64,000 bases of DNA from Sphingomonas arenae (GTDB lineage: Bacteria > Pseudomonadota > Alphaproteobacteria > Sphingomonadales > Sphingomonadaceae). Of the stretch, positions 7,930 through 18,285 are shown in pieces. The stretch is from positions 124,001 through 188,000 of the forward strand of contig NZ_JAFFJU010000002.1 in the NCBI RefSeq assembly GCF_016924655.1, read 5' to 3'. The position numbers and the translations under genes were made by a program. Each line of letters starts with the position of its first letter. Position 1 is the stretch's first letter. Below the pieces are notes generated by a model. That model did not search any database. It was not told the origin of the DNA and worked only from the letters and a program-made list of their open reading frames with translations.

Positions 7930-8622
7930 TCAAGCGCGCTTGAAGGGGTCGAGAATGCCCGGCACGATCTCGCCGGGGACGCCGTGCTCGGCTTCGTGCA
8001 GCGCGGTTTCGACATCGCGCGCATGCTGCTCGCGCTCGGAGCGGAGCTGCTCGATCAGGGCGGCACGGTCGCCCTCCAGGCGATCGTCCGACGGACCGGT
8101 CGTGCCCGCGGCCTTCTGCGCCTTGGCAACGATGGCATCGAGTTCGCGCTGGCTGCACAGGCCCAGCGTCACGGGGTCCTTCGGCTGGATGTTCGCGATG
8201 TTCCAGTGCGAACGGTCACGGATCGCCGCGATGGTATTGCGGGTCGTGCCGATCAGCTTGCCGATGGCGCCGTCGGAGACTTCCGGGTGGTTACGGATGA
8301 TCCAGGCGATGCCGTCCGGCTTGTCCTGGCGCTTGGAGACCGGCGTGTAGCGCGGGCCCTTGGTCCGGCGCACAGGGTCCGGTTCCTTGTGCATCTTGAG
8401 GCGATAGTCGGCATCCGCCTGACCTTTTTCGATCTCTTCGTGGGTCAACTCGCCAGAGCGGATTGGGTCGCGACCCGTCAACTTGGTCGCGGCCGTGTCG
8501 TCAGCGATCGCCTGCACTTCAAGGATGTGCAAACCGCAGAAATCCGCAATCTGCTCGAAGCTCAATGACGTGTTGTCGACCAGCCAGGCAGCGGTCGCGT
8601 GGGGCATGAGTGGCTGGGCCAT
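7930..8622 (-). CDS. DUF1013 protein, TrcR-like cell cycle transcriptional regulator
   Basis: A 230-residue cytoplasmic protein of the alphaproteobacterial DUF1013 family, whose Caulobacter member is called TrcR. It starts MAQPLMPHATAAWLVDNTSL and carries two helix-turn-helix-like stretches: SFEQIADFCGLHILEVQAIAD (about residues 21-41) and SDGAIGKLIGTTRNTIAAIRDR (around residues 116-137). The C-terminal quarter is charged and partly coiled-coil. The family is conserved in the class and described as a global or cell-cycle regulator; no target can be read here. It sits 32 bases upstream of xseB and may be co-transcribed with it. Confidence 0.85.
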   Translation of the reverse strand: MAQPLMPHATAAWLVDNTSLSFEQIADFCGLHILEVQAIADDTAATKLTGRDPIRSGELTHEEIEKGQADADYRLKMHKEPDPVRRTKGPRYTPVSKRQDKPDGIAWIIRNHPEVSDGAIGKLIGTTRNTIAAIRDRSHWNIANIQPKDPVTLGLCSQRELDAIVAKAQKAAGTTGPSDDRLEGDRAALIEQLRSEREQHARDVETALHEAEHGVPGEIVPGILDPFKRA

Positions 8623-8640
8623 GACAAGTCTCCAGACATG

Positions 8641-8668
8641 AAAAGGGCCGCCCCTTCACGGAGCGGCC
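8641..8668 (-). terminator. rho-independent terminator for the quinone oxidoreductase gene
   Basis: Read on the minus strand, a GC-rich hairpin with arms GGCCGC and GCGGCC is followed directly by a C and TTTT (AAAA on plus at 8641-8644). It lies between the end of the oxidoreductase gene and the start of the DUF1013 gene, so it would separate those two units. Confidence 0.7.
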
Positions 8669-8700
8669 GGTGTTGAACCGCGCTTACGCTCATGGGCGAT

Positions 8701-9699
8701 TCAGGGCAAGAGCACGATCTTGCCGACATGCTCCCCCGCCTCCATCCGGGCGTGAGCGGCGGCCGCTTCCGCCAGCGGGAAGGTCCGGTCCATCACGGGA
8801 CGAAGTTGCCCGCTCTCGACGAAGCTCCACACGTTCCGCTTGATTTCGTCCGCCACCGCGCTCTTGAACGCCACCGACCGAGGCCGCAGCGTCGAGCCGG
8901 TCAAGGTGAGCCGCCGCCGCATCACGTCCATGATGTTGACCTCGGCCGTAGCGCCCCTCTGAGTTGCGATGGAGACATGCCGCCCCTCCTCCGCCAGTGA
9001 GGCTATGTTCCGCGGGAGATAGTCGCCACCGACCATGTCCAGCACCACGGCCACTCCGCCCCCTCCGGTCAGGCGCTTCACCTCTTCGGCAAAATCCTGG
9101 TCCTTGTAATTGATCGCAGCCGCGGCACCGATCTCCTTGGCACGACTGCATTTCTCGTCCGAGCCACAGGTCACGGCGACCTTCAGCCCGAACAGCCGTC
9201 CCAGCATGATCGCCATTGTCCCGATGCCGCTCGTGCCACCATGCACCAGCACCCAGTCGCCCTCGGCCGCAAAGCCTCGCTCGAACAGGTTGGTCCACAC
9301 CGTGAACAGGGTTTCGGGCAGCGCCGCCGCCTGCGTCATCGACAGCCCATCCGGTACCGGCAAGCAGGTCCCGGCGGGCGCAACGCAATATTCCGCATAG
9401 CCGCCGCCCGCCACAAGAGCGCACACATCCTGGCCCAACAAGTGCTGCGCGCCCGGACCTGCTCCGACGACCATGCCGGCAATCTCAAGACCCAGGACGT
9501 CCGGCGCTCCGGGGGGAGGCGGGTAGAAACCGCGTCGCTGCAGCACGTCGGGGCGGTTCACGCCTGCAGCGGCTACCCGGACCAGCACCTCATCCTGTCC
9601 GGGCTGTGGAACGGGTCGCTCGCTCGCGACGAGCACCTCCGGACCGCCGGGCTGCTGTGCCTCGATTGCCACCATGGTCGACGCTGTTTCAAACTGCAT
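8701..9699 (-). CDS. NAD(P)H quinone oxidoreductase, zinc-free MDR family (PIG3/QOR type)
   Basis: A 332-residue medium-chain dehydrogenase/reductase without the structural or catalytic zinc ligands, typical of NADPH:quinone reductases of the TP53I3/PIG3 group. Visible marks are GVNRPDVLQRRGFYPPPPGAP (residues about 48-68), the PETLFTVWTNLFE segment and the NADPH-binding loop HGGTSGIGTMAI. The C-terminus HVGKIVLLP is also typical. Expected activity is one- or two-electron reduction of quinones in the cytoplasm. ATG 9699 was chosen over the open frame that runs on to 9855 because the family N-terminus begins just inside it; ATG 9675 is a second possibility. Divergent from the DUF1192 gene. Confidence 0.87.
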   Translation of the reverse strand: MQFETASTMVAIEAQQPGGPEVLVASERPVPQPGQDEVLVRVAAAGVNRPDVLQRRGFYPPPPGAPDVLGLEIAGMVVGAGPGAQHLLGQDVCALVAGGGYAEYCVAPAGTCLPVPDGLSMTQAAALPETLFTVWTNLFERGFAAEGDWVLVHGGTSGIGTMAIMLGRLFGLKVAVTCGSDEKCSRAKEIGAAAAINYKDQDFAEEVKRLTGGGGVAVVLDMVGGDYLPRNIASLAEEGRHVSIATQRGATAEVNIMDVMRRRLTLTGSTLRPRSVAFKSAVADEIKRNVWSFVESGQLRPVMDRTFPLAEAAAAHARMEAGEHVGKIVLLP

Positions 9700-9746
9700 G
9701 GCGCGGCTTATTGACAGTGCCCGGGCCCCGGTCAACGCTGCCGACC

Positions 9747-9941
9747 ATGGATGACGATTTCGCCCCATCCAAGCCGGACGACCCGCTGACGCTCTTGGCG
9801 AAGCAGGACCTCGACCCCATGTCCCATCATGAGCTTGAGGCCCGCATTGAAGCACTCAAGGCCGAGATAGTCCGTACCGAAACCCACATGACAGCGGCGG
9901 CCCGGCACCGGGCGCAAGCCGATGCGTTGTTCAAGCGATAG
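9747..9941 (+). CDS. DUF1192 family small protein
   Basis: A 64-residue acidic, helical protein starting MDDDFAPSKPDD with the family pattern DLDPMSHHELEARIEALKAEI and the closing ADALFKR. DUF1192 proteins are short, probably coiled-coil proteins found throughout Alphaproteobacteria; their function is not known. The ATG at 9747 fits the family length. It is divergent from the oxidoreductase gene and 105 bases upstream of clpA. Confidence 0.85.
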   Translation: MDDDFAPSKPDDPLTLLAKQDLDPMSHHELEARIEALKAEIVRTETHMTAAARHRAQADALFKR

Positions 9942-10018
9942 GGCTCCGCCGCGGAAGCTTCTGCGGACCCTTGATGAGGGGCCAACCCCTTACGACATAT
10001 CGAATAAGTCCGCGGGGC

Positions 10019-10040
10019 CTCCTGCCCTCCGGCGCAGGAG
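10019..10040 (+). promoter_or_regulatory. hairpin that masks the clpA ribosome binding site
   Basis: CTCCTGC (10019-10025) and GCAGGAG (10034-10040) are perfect 7-base inverted repeats around an 8-base loop. The second arm contains AGGAG, the only good Shine-Dalgarno sequence for the clpA ATG at 10047. A smaller hairpin, AGGGG/CCCCT (9977-9990), lies upstream. This could make clpA translation depend on unfolding of the leader, as in RNA thermometers; that is inference. Confidence 0.5.
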
Positions 10041-10046
10041 TGAGTA

Positions 10047-12395
<2,349 letters not shown>

Positions 12396-12405
12396 ACCTC
12401 AACGC

Positions 12406-12491
12406 TGTAACTGCGAGCGAAGCGAAGCAATCCAGCGGACGAAACCTCGACCGGTGGATTGCTTCCTCGCGTGCGCCTCGCGATGACGAGG
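12406..12491. repeat. palindromic intergenic repeat, GCGAGCGAAGCGAAGCAATCC type
   Basis: Downstream of clpA a left arm (about 12408-12435) with GCGAGCGAAGCGAAGCAATCC is followed after about 20 bases by a right arm starting GGATTGCTTCCTCGCG and ending CGCGATGACGAG (to 12491). This is the imperfect palindrome that in many sphingomonads and other proteobacteria occurs in numerous intergenic copies. It may end or stabilise the clpA transcript. No other copy was noticed in this window. Confidence 0.7.
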
Positions 12492-12562
12492 CCCCTTCCC
12501 TCACGCCGTCCATCGCTGCATGGGAGTCGCAACGACCCCACGTAAGCCATGGAGCGCCCAGC

Positions 12563-14287
12563 GTGATTCGATTCTCCACACTCCTTCTCGCGACCACCCT
12601 CCTCGCAACGCCCATTGCTGCCCAGCAACCGCAATTTAGCGGCGCGCGAATGGAGGCGACCGTCAAGGAGATCTCCGACGATCGCTACCAGGGTCGAGGA
12701 CCCGCCACGCCCGGCGAGAAGATGACCATCGACTATATGGTCAAGCAGCTGCAGGCCGCGGGCGTTCAGCCGGGTGGCGAGCTGGTCAACGGCAAGCGCC
12801 AGTGGACCCAGCGCGTTCCGCTGCTCAAGTCCGACATCGTTGGTGACCCGATCTTCACCGTGCAGACCGGCAAGACCAACTACCGCCTCCAGCAGACCGC
12901 GGACATCGCGGTGCGTGCGCCGATGAACGGCTCCAACCAGATCCGCATCACGGGCGCGCCGTTGGTCTTCGCCGGCTACGGTACCAGCGCTCCGGAGCGT
13001 CAGTGGGACGACTTCAAGGGCCAGGACGTCAAGGGCAAGATCCTGGTCGTCCTGATCAACGATCCAGACTTCGAAGGTGGCGAGGGCGACTTCGGCGGCA
13101 AGGCCATGACCTACTACGGCCGCTGGACCTACAAATATGAGGAGGCCGCGCGCCGCGGTGCCGCCGGCGTCATGATCGTGCACGAGACGGAGCCTGCGTC
13201 CTACGGCTGGAACACGGTCAAAAACTCCAACGCGAACACCATGTTCGACATTGTCCGTCAGAACCCGGCGGCCGCGCACACGCCCTTCGAAAGCTGGATC
13301 ACGCTCGACACCGCGAAGAAGATCTTCGCCGATGCCGGCCTCGACTTCGATCAGATGAAGGCCGCGGCGCGCCGCAAGAACTTCCGTCCCGTCGACCTCA
13401 AGGCGACCCTGGGCGCCACGGCGAACGCCAAGACCGAGACGATCACCAGCTACAACGTCGTGGGCTTGCTCCCGGGCAAGACGCGGCCGGACGAGACCAT
13501 CATCTACTCAGGCCACTACGACCATATCGGCGTTGGCGCGCCGGATGCGAACGGCGACACCATCTACAATGGCGCCGTCGACAACGCGACCGGCATCGCG
13601 CACGTCCTGGAGCAGGCCCGTACCTTTGCCAAGGAACCCCGGACCGACCGTTCGATCGTGTTCCTGGCGGTCACCGCCGAGGAGAAGGGTTTGCTCGGCA
13701 CCGAATATTACGTGTCCAACCCACTTTATCCGCTCGAGAAGACGGTCGCGGTACTCAACACCGACTCCATGGGCGTGAATGGGCCGGCGCGGAACTTCTC
13801 CATCTCGGGCACCGCGCGGCTGGAGCTGCTCGACCGGCTGATCGCATCGGCCCAGACCCAGGGGCGCAGCTTCACCCCCGACCCGCGTCCGGAAGCAGGA
13901 GGCTTCTTCCGTTCCGACCATTTCCCGTTCGCCAAGCGCGGCGTCCCAGCGGTCAGCTTCCGCGCCGGAAACGACCTGGTGAACGGAGGGACGGAGCGGG
14001 GCAACGCACTCGCCGCGGAATATACGGAAAAGCGCTACCACCAGCAGGACGACGAATATCAGCCCGGCTGGGACTTCTCCGGAATGGTCCAGGACGCCCA
14101 GCTCCTGCACATGGTTGGCCGCGACCTGGCCAATTCCACCGCGTGGCCGAACTGGAGCCCCGACAGCGAGTTCCGCGCCACGCGGGACCAGTCGGCAAGC
14201 CAGCGCGGTGGCCTGGTCGATCCTGAATCCCGCGTCGACACGCCCGTCCCCGCCGCCGAACAGCCTGATGTCGGAGAGCGCGGTTGA
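12563..14287 (+). CDS. secreted M28 family zinc metallopeptidase with PA domain
   Basis: A 574-residue exported aminopeptidase-like enzyme. A signal peptide (MIRFSTLLLATTLLATPIAA, cleavage before QQ) sends it to the periplasm. A protease-associated domain insert lies near residues 130-270 (LVFAGYGTSAPE, GAAGVMIVHETEPA). The M28 core follows with its zinc and catalytic residues in SGHYDHIG, DNATGIAHVLE, AEEKGLLGTEYY, NTDSMG and FRSDHFPFAKRGVPA. Start is GTG 12563, with GGAGCG seven bases upstream. The stop overlaps the TTG start of the next gene by four bases. Confidence 0.9.
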   Translation: MIRFSTLLLATTLLATPIAAQQPQFSGARMEATVKEISDDRYQGRGPATPGEKMTIDYMVKQLQAAGVQPGGELVNGKRQWTQRVPLLKSDIVGDPIFTVQTGKTNYRLQQTADIAVRAPMNGSNQIRITGAPLVFAGYGTSAPERQWDDFKGQDVKGKILVVLINDPDFEGGEGDFGGKAMTYYGRWTYKYEEAARRGAAGVMIVHETEPASYGWNTVKNSNANTMFDIVRQNPAAAHTPFESWITLDTAKKIFADAGLDFDQMKAAARRKNFRPVDLKATLGATANAKTETITSYNVVGLLPGKTRPDETIIYSGHYDHIGVGAPDANGDTIYNGAVDNATGIAHVLEQARTFAKEPRTDRSIVFLAVTAEEKGLLGTEYYVSNPLYPLEKTVAVLNTDSMGVNGPARNFSISGTARLELLDRLIASAQTQGRSFTPDPRPEAGGFFRSDHFPFAKRGVPAVSFRAGNDLVNGGTERGNALAAEYTEKRYHQQDDEYQPGWDFSGMVQDAQLLHMVGRDLANSTAWPNWSPDSEFRATRDQSASQRGGLVDPESRVDTPVPAAEQPDVGERG

Positions 14288-14796
14288 GCGAAACTCTCGA
14301 GCCGGTCCTTCCCAAGGCGCTGGACGACAAGGCGGAACGGCTGATGAAGGCGCTATGCGAGCGTGAGCTCATGGTCGCCACGGCCGAGAGCTGCACGGGC
14401 GGCCTGCTCGCCTCGCTCCTCACCGACATCGAAGGTGCGGGTCATGGCTTCGACCGGGGCTTCGTCACCTATGAAGCGGAGGCCAAGCAGGACCTGCTGG
14501 GTCTCACGCCCGAGATGACCGAGCGCAACCAGGCCGTCACCAGCGCCGTGGCGCGTGCCATGGCGGAGGGGGCGCTGCAGAACAGCCGCGCCCACATCGC
14601 CCTGTCCGTCACCGGCTTTGCCGGTCCGGGAGGAGACGCCGCGGAAGAGGGCCTGTGCCACTTCGGCTGTGCTCGGCGGGACAAGGCGACCATGCTGCGT
14701 GAGGAACACTTCGGTCCCATTGGTCGCGGCCCGATCCGCATCAAGGCAGTCGGGGTCCTGCTGGACATGCTTGAAAGCGCACTCGAGGACGAGTAA
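14284..14796 (+). CDS. CinA C-terminal domain protein, nicotinamide-nucleotide amidohydrolase
   Basis: A 170-residue protein consisting of the CinA/PncC amidase domain alone. It hydrolyses nicotinamide mononucleotide to nicotinate mononucleotide and ammonia in pyridine nucleotide salvage. The catalytic-site stretch ATAESCTGGLLASLLTD lies at residues 32-48 and SVTGFAGPGGDAAEEG at about 108-123. The N-terminal molybdopterin-binding-like domain of full CinA is absent, as in PncC-type proteins. The TTG start overlaps the preceding stop in TTGA, so it is probably coupled to the peptidase gene. Membership of the family is firm, the substrate is inferred. Confidence 0.88.
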   Translation: MSETLEPVLPKALDDKAERLMKALCERELMVATAESCTGGLLASLLTDIEGAGHGFDRGFVTYEAEAKQDLLGLTPEMTERNQAVTSAVARAMAEGALQNSRAHIALSVTGFAGPGGDAAEEGLCHFGCARRDKATMLREEHFGPIGRGPIRIKAVGVLLDMLESALEDE

Positions 14797-14830
14797 GTTC
14801 ACTTTTTGTTCTTGCCGGGGACACGGAACG

Positions 14831-15460
14831 ATGACGGACCTCACCTTTTACACCAACCCGCAGTCGCGCGGACAGATCGTTCGCTGGATGCTCGAAGAGG
14901 TGGGGGAGCCGTACGAGACCGTCATCCTCGACTATGCGACGACCCTCAAGAGTCCGGAATATCTGGCGGTGAATCCGATGGGGAAGATCCCTGCCATTCG
15001 CCACCACGGCAAGGTGGTGACCGAGGGAGCGGCGATCTGCTGCTACCTCGCCGATGCCTTTCCCGCTGCGGGTCTTGCCCCGGCGCTGGATGATCGCGCC
15101 GACTACTACCGGTTCATCTTCTTCGCATCCGGGCCGATCGAGGCCGCGTTCAGCAACAAGGCCGTCGGGTGGGAGCCCACTCCGGAACGTCAGCGCATGT
15201 TCGGCTATGGCAACTTCGACCTGGCCATCGACACCATGGCGCAGATGCTGGACGGCCGCACCTACATCTGCGGCGACCGGTTCACGGCCGCCGATCTCTA
15301 TGTCGGCTCGCAGCTCGGCTTCATGATGATGTTCGGCCTGCTGGAGCCGCGGCCTGTGTTCCAAGACTATGTCGGCAGACTCACCTCCCGAGAGGCTTAC
15401 AAGCGCGCAAAGGCGATCGACGAACGCGCGGCTGAGGAGCTTAAGGCGGCCGCCAAGTAA
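14831..15460 (+). CDS. glutathione S-transferase family protein
   Basis: A 209-residue cytoplasmic protein with an N-terminal thioredoxin-like domain (MTDLTFYTNPQSRGQIVRW, NPMGKIPAI with the cis-proline, TEGAAICCYLAD) and an all-helical C-terminal domain (DRFTAADLYVGSQLGFM). The first-strand residues TNPQSRG fit a Ser-type active site. The substrate is not predictable; detoxification of electrophiles or reduction of peroxides are family roles. It follows the CinA-type gene after 34 bases on the same strand. Confidence 0.87.
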   Translation: MTDLTFYTNPQSRGQIVRWMLEEVGEPYETVILDYATTLKSPEYLAVNPMGKIPAIRHHGKVVTEGAAICCYLADAFPAAGLAPALDDRADYYRFIFFASGPIEAAFSNKAVGWEPTPERQRMFGYGNFDLAIDTMAQMLDGRTYICGDRFTAADLYVGSQLGFMMMFGLLEPRPVFQDYVGRLTSREAYKRAKAIDERAAEELKAAAK

Positions 15461-15487
15461 GCACGGGCATGGTGCGGGGCGGCACTC

Positions 15488-15973
15488 CTAGAACGCTGCT
15501 CCGACCGACGCGGCCAGCCAGGCGGCAGGCAGAAACCCAGCAAAGGTTGCCGCGGCGAACTTGCCCTGGTGAATGGGCAGCAGGGCGCACGCTCCCGTGA
15601 GCACGAGGCTCGGCGCTCCGGCGATCCTCAGCCCAAGTACGTACCAGGCGCCGCCCCGTTCGAATGCCCGCTCGATCTTGCCCAATCGCGGCCCCAATCG
15701 AGCACGGGCTCTGTCCTGAAGTGAACGGCGCGTGAGGAGAAAGAGCGAATGGCTGCCAAGCGCGCCACCCGCCGCCACGACCGCGGCCGCGACCTCGGCA
15801 TCCAAGATCGCGCCGGACGTGATCGACAGGGGCACGATGACCCCGGGCACGCCGAAGCCGATCAGTACCGCGGTCAGAAGGAACGTGCACAGCGCGACAA
15901 TCATCGCCGAATTCAACGGCAAACTCGACAGACTGCCACCCAAGGCAAACAGATCCAACAGCGCTTGTTCCAC
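15488..15973 (-). CDS. VTT/DedA-like membrane protein
   Basis: About 161 residues from the GTG at 15973; ATG 15904 is a possible shorter start and the frame stays open further upstream. Four hydrophobic stretches are visible, with FGVPGVIVPLSITSGAILDAE followed by GALGSHSLFLLTR and later GLRIAGAPSLVLTGACALLPI. This resembles the VTT (SNARE-associated, DedA/TVP38) domain, whose members flip polyprenyl phosphates or phospholipids. The match is by pattern only and the protein is shorter than typical DedA proteins. Convergent with the GST gene. Confidence 0.6.
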   Translation of the reverse strand: MEQALLDLFALGGSLSSLPLNSAMIVALCTFLLTAVLIGFGVPGVIVPLSITSGAILDAEVAAAVVAAGGALGSHSLFLLTRRSLQDRARARLGPRLGKIERAFERGGAWYVLGLRIAGAPSLVLTGACALLPIHQGKFAAATFAGFLPAAWLAASVGAAF

Positions 15974-16141
15974 TCGCGGATAGCGCCATTCCCACCCGCT
16001 TTGTTCCTGCGGCCCGGCGCAATCCGTCTGTGTTCCAATTCGGCACGCCGATAACTCGGTCTGGCCCAATGTGTTGACGCAAGAGGAACATCGCCCTCTT
16101 CTGCGGTTTCCTTGCACTTGCGACCACTGCGGACGACACTC

Positions 16142-16690
16142 ATGGGCCGACGGTTGGCTTGCTTCGGATTGCTGCTTCTTGCGGGATCGTCCGTCTGGGC
16201 AAAGCCGCCGCAACGCGTGCAAGCGTCGCCTCCCGCCCACTCAGCCCTTCCTTTTGCCCTCTACGCACCTGCCAGGGTCGCCATGGCGTTCGGCGTGATC
16301 ACGAGTGCATATCGGACTCCGGCCCACAATCGGTTCGTCGGCGGCGTTCCCAACAGCCACCACCTTTATGGCCGGGCGCTCGACGTTGCGCGGCGCCCCG
16401 GCGTCTCGCATCGCATGGTGGAAGAGGCGCTGCGCCGCGCGGGCTTTCGCCTCATCGAGTCCCTCGACGAAGGCGATCATAGCCACTTCGCTTTCGCAAC
16501 CTCGCTCGCGCGGCCGCTGCCGGTCGCAGCGTTGCCGAGCACTCCGACAGCGCCGCCTGCCGCCGTGGCCGCTGCTCCGGCGAAGCCGCTGCGCCCGGTC
16601 CTTGCCGACCAGCACGGCACGCTCATGGTCGCGGATGCGACCCTTGCCGGCCCCGCAGCTGGAAACATGCTCGCACCCGGCGGCCAGTAA
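16142..16690 (+). CDS. exported M15-type peptidase-like protein
   Basis: A 182-residue protein with a signal peptide (MGRRLACFGLLLLAGSSVWA). The central part GVITSAYRTPAHNRFVGGV, then NSHHLYGRALDV and GDHSHFAF, matches the peptidase M15 / D-Ala-D-Ala carboxypeptidase fold, with His and Asp of HLYGRALD and the His of HSHF as the likely zinc ligands. The C-terminal 60 residues are Ala/Pro-rich and probably disordered. A role in trimming peptidoglycan in the periplasm is plausible. ATG 16142 was chosen because the signal peptide starts there. Confidence 0.75.
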   Translation: MGRRLACFGLLLLAGSSVWAKPPQRVQASPPAHSALPFALYAPARVAMAFGVITSAYRTPAHNRFVGGVPNSHHLYGRALDVARRPGVSHRMVEEALRRAGFRLIESLDEGDHSHFAFATSLARPLPVAALPSTPTAPPAAVAAAPAKPLRPVLADQHGTLMVADATLAGPAAGNMLAPGGQ

Positions 16691-16703
16691 GCAACCCGCA
16701 CCT

Positions 16704-16883
16704 TCAGCGAAGCTTGGCGATCTTCAATCCATCGGCTTTCGCACGGACCTTGATCGACTCCTCGCTTCGGGTCAGCGCCTTGGAAAGCGCCTTCAGGGCC
16801 ATCCCCTTGCCCGCCAGCGTATGAAGCTTGGCGATCTCCTCCGAGGTCCAGGGCTGCTTGTGCCGTTCGAACCGCTCCGCCAT
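16704..16883 (-). CDS. small helix-turn-helix-like protein
   Basis: A 59-residue basic protein starting MAERFERHKQPWTSEEIAKL. The pattern W-T-x-E-E-I-x-x-L followed by LAGKGMALKALSKALTRSEESI looks like a Myb/SANT- or GcrA-like helix-turn-helix. Similar very short proteins are common in Sphingomonadales, with no known role. The start ATG at 16883 keeps the protein to that domain; an upstream in-frame start at 16937 would add 18 residues. Confidence 0.6.
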   Translation of the reverse strand: MAERFERHKQPWTSEEIAKLHTLAGKGMALKALSKALTRSEESIKVRAKADGLKIAKLR

Positions 16884-16942
16884 TCCGCCTGCCTTTCGAT
16901 GCGCCCGCTCACTTAGCGGACGGACGCGCCTCACCACAAAGG

Positions 16943-16972
16943 AAAAGGGCCCGGCAGTTGCCTGCCGAGCCC
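16943..16972 (-). terminator. rho-independent terminator after the Bax-inhibitor-1 gene
   Basis: On the minus strand GGGCTCGGCAG and CTGCCGGGCCC form an 11-base stem (one mismatch) around GCAA, followed by TTTTCC (plus 16941-16946). It lies 22 bases after the stop of the Bax-inhibitor-1 gene. Confidence 0.8.
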
Positions 16973-16994
16973 CCTCCTGTCCCTGTCCCTTCGC

Positions 16995-17723
16995 TTATTC
17001 GCGGTTGCCCATGAACTGCAGCAGGAAGGTGAACATGTTGATGAAGTCGAGGTAGAGGTTCAGCGCCCCCATGATCACGACCTTGCCCATCATGTCCGTT
17101 CCGGCCACGTAGGCGTACATGCTCTTGATCTTCTGCGTGTCGTAGGCGGTCAGGCCCGCGAACAGCAGCACGCCGATGGCGCTGATCGCCAGCTGCATCG
17201 CCGTCGACTGGATGAACAGGTTGAGCAGCATCGCGACGAACAGGCCGACAACGCCCATGATCAGGAACGTGCCGAACCCCGACAGGTCCTTCTTGGTCGT
17301 GTAGCCCCACAGGCTCAGGCCCATGAACGCAGCCGCAACGGCAAAGAAGGTTTGCGCGATGCTGGTCCCGGTGAACACCAGGAAGATCGAGCTCATCGAC
17401 AGGCCCATCACCACCGCGAACGCCCAGTAGAGCGTCTGCAGCGTGCTGGTCTTCATGCGATTGAGGCCGAAGCTCATCGCCATGACGAAGCCGAGCGGGG
17501 CGAACATGATCACCCAGCGCAGCGGCGTGGACAGCACCTGAGCGGCAAAGCCGCTGGAGGCGAACAGCAGCGCCACGATGCCCGTCAGCAGGACACCGGA
17601 AGCCATGTAATTGTAGACGGACAGCATGTAGGACCGCAGGCCCGCGTCGCGGGCGGCACGCGGCACGCCAACGCTGGCGGCCGGCGAAGCGGTCGTCGTG
17701 CGCGGGTCAGACCAGTTCTGCAT
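16995..17723 (-). CDS. Bax inhibitor-1/YccA family membrane protein
   Basis: A 242-residue inner-membrane protein with seven hydrophobic segments, ending with a short polar tail. The N-terminal cytoplasmic part is rich in Ser, Pro and Ala. Family marks are the first membrane helix YMLSVYNYMASGVLLTGIVAL and the late stretch AGLTAYDTQKIKSMY, which carries the conserved acidic residue of BI-1 calcium-leak channels. In bacteria the family is linked to FtsH-mediated membrane quality control (YccA) and ion leak. It is a single-gene unit with its own terminator. Confidence 0.92.
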   Translation of the reverse strand: MQNWSDPRTTTASPAASVGVPRAARDAGLRSYMLSVYNYMASGVLLTGIVALLFASSGFAAQVLSTPLRWVIMFAPLGFVMAMSFGLNRMKTSTLQTLYWAFAVVMGLSMSSIFLVFTGTSIAQTFFAVAAAFMGLSLWGYTTKKDLSGFGTFLIMGVVGLFVAMLLNLFIQSTAMQLAISAIGVLLFAGLTAYDTQKIKSMYAYVAGTDMMGKVVIMGALNLYLDFINMFTFLLQFMGNRE

Positions 17724-17919
17724 TTCAAGCTCCTTGTCGGCGGGTCAACGGGCCCGCCACGGAACACTATATCGTCGGGAGCCCGTTTTGTTTCAAGTAA
17801 AACCGGACACGAAACGACCTACTTACAAGAGAGTAGATGGTGTGAGTAGAAGCTGCCCGGCCTTGCCGTGAACTGCGCCCTGCTGCACACTGGCCGCGCC
17901 GGACCGGGGAGAGACGCTC

Positions 17920-18285
17920 ATGGACGCAGCGCGACCGCTTGAAGGCAGGCGTATCCTTCTGGTCGAGGATGATTATTACCTTGCGACCGACGCCTGTTCG
18001 TGGCTGGTCGCCGCCGGCGCCGAAGTTGTTGGGCCATTATCCACGGCCGATGAAGCCTGCGAGAGCCTGCAGGACCAGGCTGTTGACGCGGCCGTCATCG
18101 ACATCAACCTGGGCGGAGGACCGACCTACCGGATTGCAAGCGAGCTCGCCGGACGCAGCGTCCCGTTCCTCTTCGCCACGGGCTACGACGTGGTCGCGAT
18201 CCCGGAAGCGTTCCGCAACTGCCCGCGTGTCGAAAAGCCCTTCTCCGGCGAACAACTGATCCAGGCGGTCCAGAAGCTTGGCTGA
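17920..18285 (+). CDS. single-domain response regulator
   Basis: A 121-residue stand-alone receiver domain without an output domain. It has the acidic pair in RILLVEDDYYLA (about residues 10-21), the phospho-acceptor Asp in AAVIDINLGGG (near residue 65), the Thr/Ser switch in LFATGYD and the conserved Lys in VEKPF near the end. Such proteins relay phosphate or act by protein contact. No histidine kinase is nearby. A good ribosome binding site (GGGGAGAG) lies before the ATG. Its end overlaps the start of gtrA by eight bases. Confidence 0.87.
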   Translation: MDAARPLEGRRILLVEDDYYLATDACSWLVAAGAEVVGPLSTADEACESLQDQAVDAAVIDINLGGGPTYRIASELAGRSVPFLFATGYDVVAIPEAFRNCPRVEKPFSGEQLIQAVQKLG

